Source: DATKMG01 sp035541995 (GTDB lineage: Bacteria; Acidobacteriota; Terriglobia; Versatilivoradales; Versatilivoraceae). Taken from it: DNA of 9,375 nucleotides. A program made the translations under genes and the position numbers. Shown here one piece after another: positions 5,945 to 9,375 of the stretch. The stretch lies in the NCBI GenBank assembly GCA_035541995.1, contig DATKMG010000642.1:1-9375 (forward strand), given 5' to 3'. Every line of letters starts with the position of its first letter. The first letter of the stretch is position 1. The notes beneath the pieces are model-generated. The model saw nothing but the letters and a program-made list of their open reading frames with translations, was not told the origin of the DNA and searched no databases.

Positions 5945-6487
5945 TCGGGACAAAAGTCTCTTCGCAGAGCCGAAGGTCAAGCCGAATCGGAAACTGTAAG
6001 GGTTGTTGAAAGGTCAAAATCAAATCCATTGTGAGAAAGGCAACGAGAAGACCTACGGCCGCACCTAGAAAGGAGAGTAGCAAGCCCTCCGTTAGGAGCT
6101 GACGGATCAGTCTGCTCCGATTGGCCCCCAATGCCATCCGAATCGCCATCTCCTTTTGCCGCGCCGTCGCTCTTGCTAGCTGCAGATTCGCTATATTACG
6201 GCTAGCGATTTAGGATCAGCGTCTTTCCCACTATGTTAGGATCTGAACCAAGTTAGGATCTGAACCAAATCGATGCTGCCAGAAACCATAGCTTAAGACT
6301 GTCAAATCGACATAATCGGGGTAGGAGTTCGCGCTATAAGGGATGCCATATTCCTTGGGATTGTGTGAATAAATCGCCACCAAGCGATCGGGGTCTCTAA
6401 CGGCAGGGGAATGGAGAAAAACAGCCTCCAGGAGGCTAAAAATGGCTGTGTTAACGTAATCCAAGAGTTAATTGTCCACTTGTTTCA
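5945..6487 (-). pseudogene. Remnant of an ADOP/MacB-like ABC transporter permease
   Basis: Two blocks of a normally about 800-residue permease survive on the minus strand. The 5' block (about 6464-6231) reads NTAIFSLLEAVFLHSP, DPDRLVAIYSH and SYPDYVDLT, then jumps near 6293 to LSYGFWQHRFGSDPN, losing the usual 70-80 residues between them. A 17-bp tandem duplication (6235-6268) shifts the frame and leads to a stop; if it is removed the sequence continues GSDPNIVGKTLILNR. Near 6200 most of the protein is missing and the text resumes with NIANLQLARATARQKEMAIRMALGANRSRLIRQLLTEG-type sequence (broken here in several pieces by my reading), the hallmark of the first FtsX domain. It then runs to about PIRLDLRL and ends against the inverted repeat at 5944. 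Upstream of 6464 a degraded TLALG-like stretch lies in another frame. The family is known for macrolide-export-like permeases expanded in acidobacteria. This copy is certainly non-functional. Confidence 0.88.
6235..6268. repeat. 17-bp perfect tandem duplication inside the permease pseudogene
   Basis: GTTAGGATCTGAACCAA occurs at 6235-6251 and again immediately at 6252-6268. On the minus strand the single-copy version would encode FGSDPNIVGKTLILN, the normal ADOP-permease text, so the duplication is the event that broke the frame (+17 nt). It looks like replication slippage and is probably recent, because the two copies are identical. Confidence 0.9.
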
Positions 6488-6542
6488 TATATCATTCGGA
6501 TACAGGTCTCCTCTGCTACTTGCCACTGGTTTGAAAGCCACC

Positions 6543-7616
6543 TCAAAACCGTATCGCATGGCCGCCGTCCCAAACCACACTCTCAGGGAGAGAAGGTGCG
6601 ACCGTGAGGAAGGCGCAGTAATCAACCTGAATGCGAGATCGCGCAGGAATCCAGCGATAGGCTGGCACCCCGAAAAGGCTGCCTCGAGTGATCATTTCCC
6701 GGCGCGATTCCGGCATGGGTGAGGCCCCGAATTCCATGCCGCAAGTAAGGGTCTTGCCGCTCCAGGGGGGATCACTCCTGAGATGGTTTTCTTCCCAGCG
6801 CCCAAGCCAGGGAAAGTCGACCCGTTTCCAGACATATCCCAAAAGCAGCCTGATTTGCGGCGAGTAGGCAAGGAAGTAAGCTTGCTCGCGGTTGGGATCC
6901 ATCAAATGTGTTGTGAATCCTCCGGACACGGTCGCATCGGTGTAAGTCCGCAGGTCGATACTGCCACCATCTTTGTGCGGACAATAAGGCCAGTCAAACT
7001 CCGCACCGATTCTCTGAACGCCCTTGCCGCCGGTGAAGTCGGATTCGATGACTTTGGAACGGGTGGCCGAAGCCCGGAATTGAGTACTGCCCCGTTCTAA
7101 GAAGGGTGGGCCGAGGGTGACATGTTGGGTCCAGGCGATCGGACGGTCGAGAGGCGAGAGGTTCTCGACCATCTCCCGAAAGCTCACCACCGTCGAGCCG
7201 GGCTCAAGGCGGATACGCCTCTCGACACGCAGTTGGGCTGCCTCTAAGGCCGTTTGCGATACCAGCGTAGAATCATCTGTTTCGATGCTGTATTCGTTAA
7301 TTGAGGCTTCTCCGTGCACAGTCATGCCGGCGGTCACTTCTTCAGGACTCGGTCCACCAAACACATCGAGACAAAGGTTATGACCCATCAGGCCGGAGAG
7401 CAACTTGGATTCGGCGTCGGCACCATACTCTGGATGCTTCGACAACTCGTAAGTGGAAGGCTCGATGGATGGCCACGGTGGAGTCCAGAGTGGATTTAAC
7501 TTCTCCTGTTTGTGATAAATTTCGGCAATGTGCCCGCCCTCGACCAGCACGGTCACTCGCAGCGAATCGTTTTCAATCTGAACAGCGCGGCGGTTTCGGT
7601 ATCGTGATTCTCTCAT
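6543..7616 (-). CDS. Galactose-mutarotase-like fold protein (aldose 1-epimerase-related), function unknown
   Basis: A 357-residue soluble protein without signal peptide or membrane segment. It is rich in beta-strand-like alternation and shows the landmarks of the galactose-mutarotase/carbohydrate-binding superfamily: an early VLVEGGHIAEI strand turn (23-33), LMGHNLCLDVFGGP (76-89) with H79, a VHGE motif (100-103) with H101, and IAWTQHVTLGPPFL (160-173) with H165. Proteins of this kind are common as hypothetical or DUF4432-like members; whether it has epimerase activity is not clear. ATG at 7616 is chosen because a perfect AAGGAG (7627-7622) lies six bases upstream; a longer in-frame start at 7655 adds 13 unlike residues. 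Its start overlaps the stop of the upstream remnant by ATGA, the arrangement of a translationally coupled pair. It points towards the permease remnant, with 55 nt between. Confidence 0.75.
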   Translation of the reverse strand: MRESRYRNRRAVQIENDSLRVTVLVEGGHIAEIYHKQEKLNPLWTPPWPSIEPSTYELSKHPEYGADAESKLLSGLMGHNLCLDVFGGPSPEEVTAGMTVHGEASINEYSIETDDSTLVSQTALEAAQLRVERRIRLEPGSTVVSFREMVENLSPLDRPIAWTQHVTLGPPFLERGSTQFRASATRSKVIESDFTGGKGVQRIGAEFDWPYCPHKDGGSIDLRTYTDATVSGGFTTHLMDPNREQAYFLAYSPQIRLLLGYVWKRVDFPWLGRWEENHLRSDPPWSGKTLTCGMEFGASPMPESRREMITRGSLFGVPAYRWIPARSRIQVDYCAFLTVAPSLPESVVWDGGHAIRF

Positions 7617-7960
7617 GATTTCTCCTTGGTCTGAGCTTGATTCGGGGCCATCCAAATGGCTTGCACATCAGCGCCGTGATCACACTGTAGGTATCCGGAT
7701 GGCGCGGCCAAGCACTTGAACTCATCCGGCTCTTCCCCAGGCATTGAATCGCGATTGTAGGCTGGATTGCTGGTTTGGAAAAGGAAATTCCAGGAATATC
7801 GGCAAGCAGCCAAAAGTAAGCTCCTAACGGAGCCCTTTTCTCGTCGTTCAAGTAGGAGATATACTGGCACTGGAAATCCGGGCCGTCTTGAAGGAGCTTG
7901 AAGTGGGGCGCCTTTCTTGAGGAGCTGTTTCAAATGGAACTCGCCCAGAAAGCTGTCAAT
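7613..7960 (-). pseudogene. Frame-disrupted, 5'-truncated gene, family not recognised
   Basis: Protein-like text is spread over two minus-strand frames. In one frame are FLGEFHLKQLLKKGAP (about 7958-7908) and, at the 3' end, NPAYNRDSMPGEEPDEFKC and LAAPSGYLQCDHGADVQAIW up to the TGA at 7615-7613. The middle (about 7908-7790) is convincing only in the +1 frame: PHFKLLQDGPDFQCQYIS and YLNDEKRAPLGAYFWLLADI. So one shift lies near the C run at about 7907 and a second, compensating, near 7795. The TGA overlaps the ATG of the mutarotase-like gene (ATGA), which supports an ancestral two-gene operon. No good start is seen; the open frame runs backwards into the start of the stress-protein gene, so the 5' end is probably lost. 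I do not recognise the family. Two assembly errors rather than mutation are an alternative. Confidence 0.5.
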
Positions 7961-7982
7961 TGCTCTAAAAATGGAGGTCTCT

Positions 7983-8441
7983 ATGATTGCTATCAAAAAG
8001 ATCATGATTCCAACGGATTTTTCGGAGTACTCCAACCATGCCCTAAAGTACGCGATCAGCATGGCGGTAAATTTTAAGGCCAAGCTTTATCTTGTGCACG
8101 TTTACGAGCTTCCGCTGACCTCTCCCATGTTGCCGGCCGAACCCTATCCAACGGCCACCCGCACTCAAGAACAAAACCAAGAGGAGCGCACCCTGAATCG
8201 CCTTGCAGACGAGCTTCGCACTAAAGGGTTGGATACCGAACCTGTTTTCATTCTAGGCAGACCATACATGGAAATTGTCCGGGTCGCGAAGGAACTCGAC
8301 ATCGATCTGGTTATTCTTGCTACTCACGGACGCAAAGGACTCAGCCACCTGGTGTTCGGCTCGACGGCCGAGAAGGTAGTTCGGTTGTCACCCTGTCCTG
8401 TTCTGACGATCAAACATCCCGAGCATGAATTCGTGGATTGA
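7983..8441 (+). CDS. Universal stress protein, UspA family (nucleotide-binding type)
   Basis: A 152-residue single-domain protein starting MIAIKKIMIPTDFSEYSNHALKYA, the standard first strand and helix of the family with the conserved Asp in PTDFS. The C-terminal part has LDIDLVILATHGRKGLSHLVFGSTAEKVV and then SPCPVLTIK. The ATHG-x9-GST pattern is the ATP-binding loop, with Ala in place of the first Gly of the G-x2-G-x9-G(S/T) motif, a common variant. Such proteins bind ATP or AMP and act under starvation, redox or respiratory stress; the partner here is unknown. ATG 7983 is chosen because GGAGG (7973-7977) precedes it by five bases and the family sequence begins there; the longer frame from 7917 adds 22 unlike residues. 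It appears monocistronic and is divergent from the remnant on its left. Confidence 0.92.
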   Translation: MIAIKKIMIPTDFSEYSNHALKYAISMAVNFKAKLYLVHVYELPLTSPMLPAEPYPTATRTQEQNQEERTLNRLADELRTKGLDTEPVFILGRPYMEIVRVAKELDIDLVILATHGRKGLSHLVFGSTAEKVVRLSPCPVLTIKHPEHEFVD

Positions 8442-8876
8442 GGCTGTCCTTTACGGCTGTTAACCAAGAGCGGTTCTCGAACTGCGATCCCACCTTAGTT
8501 CCTGTCATATTTCAAAGCCCCAGTCTGGACGAGCAAGGTTGAATGCGAGACCAAGCGAAAGAAGGGTGTCCAGTCCTCCTTCTTGACGGGAGCCTAAGAG
8601 CAACGGTATAAGTAAGGAACTACCTGATTCAGGAGAGATTGCACTAACCGCCCTTGTCGCGGCCTGTCTTTCACAAATAGGGGGTCACCGAGTGGAATCG
8701 GCTGCAAGTCATCGGTTGGGACCGGGTGTGGCAGACTTTGAGGTAGTATATGGAATTGTCGGTATACCCAATATTTCAAAGGAAGACCATAGAAAAGGGC
8801 GTGGATGGGGAGGGAGTCAAAGAGGCATGAGATTTTCGACTGCCAGGGGAACTGAGGCTTAATGAGAGGCAGGTGT
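8442..8876. other. 435-bp gap without a convincing gene
   Basis: No open frame here has both a start with a ribosome site and protein-like composition. A plus-strand frame is open from about 8587 to 8862 but has no early ATG and no family resemblance. The only structure seen is an inverted repeat AAGAAGG (8559-8565) / CCTTCTT (8578-8584) with a 12-nt loop and no T run. The last part must hold the promoter and leader of the efflux gene at 8877, but no clear -35/-10 pair was found. Confidence 0.5.
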
Positions 8877-9375
8877 ATGAGAATTCAGAAGTGGGGGTTC
8901 GCTATTAATAATCGAAGCACTCTGGTCCACGCTACGGGTCTGTCTTTCCTGGTTGTGGCTGCTGCGATATCCTCGTCTTGCACTGACAATGGTGCCCGCG
9001 GCGACTCTTCACGGCCAGCCCAACCCGTGAGTACAGGTGTTCCCGTATTAGTCGGGAAAGTCTCGCAAAAGACAGTCCCGGTTGAAGTCCATGTGATTGG
9101 AAACGGCGAAGCCTACTCCACGGTTCAGATCAAGTCTCAGGTGGAAGGGCGAGTGGAACGAGTCTACTTCACCGAGGGGCAGGATGTGAAGAAGGGAGAT
9201 CTGCTCTTCACTATCGATGCTCGTCCTTTCCAAGCTGCTTTGGAGCAAGGCCAGGCCAACCTGGCGCGGGATACGGCACAGGAGAAGAACGCCGAGGCGC
9301 AGGCCGAACGTTACGCCGGACTCTTTAAGGAAGGCATTGTTTCCAAGGATCAGCATGATCAGTTTCACACCAATG
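8877..9375 (+). CDS. RND efflux periplasmic adaptor (membrane-fusion protein, HlyD/AcrA type), N-terminal part
   Basis: The frame is open from ATG 8877 to the end of the window (166 codons), so the gene continues beyond it. GAGAGG (8864-8869) lies seven bases upstream of the start. A basic N-terminus and hydrophobic segment (about 20-31) end at C35 in AAAISSSC, which could be a lipoprotein signal although Ser at -3 is unusual. After a Ser/Pro-rich linker, PVLVGKVSQKTVPVEVHVIGNGEA is the first beta strand pair of the membrane-proximal domain, QIKSQVEGRVERVYFTEGQDVKKGDLLFTID is the lipoyl-like half motif, and RPFQAALEQGQANLARD starts the alpha-helical hairpin with YAGLFKEGIVSKDQ. This is the standard order of AcrA/MdtA-like adaptors that link an RND pump to TolC. 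A pump gene is expected downstream, outside the window. Confidence 0.93.
   Translation, partial: MRIQKWGFAINNRSTLVHATGLSFLVVAAAISSSCTDNGARGDSSRPAQPVSTGVPVLVGKVSQKTVPVEVHVIGNGEAYSTVQIKSQVEGRVERVYFTEGQDVKKGDLLFTIDARPFQAALEQGQANLARDTAQEKNAEAQAERYAGLFKEGIVSKDQHDQFHTN

Noticed and set aside
6175..6206. Two GCTAGC sites flanking 20 bp, considered as target-site duplications of an excised insertion sequence
   Set aside because: The first site is part of the normal permease coding text (LQLARA), and GCTAGC is itself palindromic; no inverted termini or element are present.
6411..6722. Plus-strand open frame of 103 codons
   Set aside because: It lies antisense to the permease remnant and the 3' end of the mutarotase-like gene and has no protein-like features.
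7613..8083. A single intact minus-strand gene of 156 codons
   Set aside because: Its first third is antisense to the conserved start of the universal stress protein and its middle is not protein-like; only the 3' part is credible, so it was recorded as a broken gene.
8465..8492. T-loop-like GGTTCTCGAACTGC, considered as part of a tRNA
   Set aside because: No acceptor, D or anticodon arm can be built around it and the loop does not match the GTTCRANNC consensus.
8559..8584. Inverted repeat AAGAAGG/CCTTCTT as a rho-independent terminator for the stress-protein gene
   Set aside because: The stem is AT-rich with a 12-nt loop, is more than 100 nt past the stop and has no following T run.
8594..8779. 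Minus-strand open frame of 61 codons
   Set aside because: No ribosome site and no recognised family; repeated leucine/proline-rich text is consistent with chance openness in non-coding DNA.

Overview
The window looks like chromosomal DNA of an Acidobacteriota-type bacterium, probably from a soil or sediment lineage. The evidence is a decayed permease of the ADOP type (a family expanded in acidobacteria), structured palindromic repeats between genes, moderate GC content, and a mix of housekeeping and accessory genes with little strand organisation. The assignment is inference from gene content only.

Layout. 1-132: 3' end of a multi-spanning membrane protein, probably an acyltransferase of the DUF5009/NagX/HGSNAT type. 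133-476: no gene, but a dense cluster of hairpins, including a three-stem junction at 250-330 and a perfect 12-bp stem at 381-408. 477-1460: CPBP-family intramembrane protease. 1461-1735: leader region with two short palindromes. 1736-4432: korA and korB, a two-subunit 2-oxoacid:ferredoxin oxidoreductase with the gamma and alpha domains fused in KorA and TPP plus one [4Fe-4S] cluster in KorB. 4518-5615: a full-length homologue of the mitochondrial pyruvate dehydrogenase kinase / branched-chain ketoacid dehydrogenase kinase family (PDK/BCKDK). 5697-5944: two copies of a palindromic repeat in opposite orientation. 5945-6487 (minus): remains of an ADOP-type MacB-like permease with internal deletions and a 17-bp tandem duplication. 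6543-7616 (minus): protein of the galactose-mutarotase-like fold. 7613-about 7960 (minus): frame-disrupted remnant whose stop overlaps the start of the previous gene. 7983-8441: universal stress protein. 8442-8876: no convincing gene. 8877-end: N-terminal part of an RND efflux membrane-fusion lipoprotein.

The most interesting unit is korA-korB-kinase. KorAB would oxidatively decarboxylate a 2-oxoacid (2-oxoglutarate is the usual substrate of this architecture) to an acyl-CoA and reduce ferredoxin. The kinase directly downstream belongs to a family whose characterised members are mitochondrial enzymes that phosphorylate the E1 component of 2-oxoacid dehydrogenase complexes and sense 2-oxoacids. 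Here it sits beside the ferredoxin-dependent functional analogue, with its ATP-binding and catalytic residues intact and most of its 2-oxoacid-sensing pocket conserved. This suggests, by context only, a bacterial kinase controlling a 2-oxoacid:ferredoxin oxidoreductase. The other genes show no clear functional link to it.
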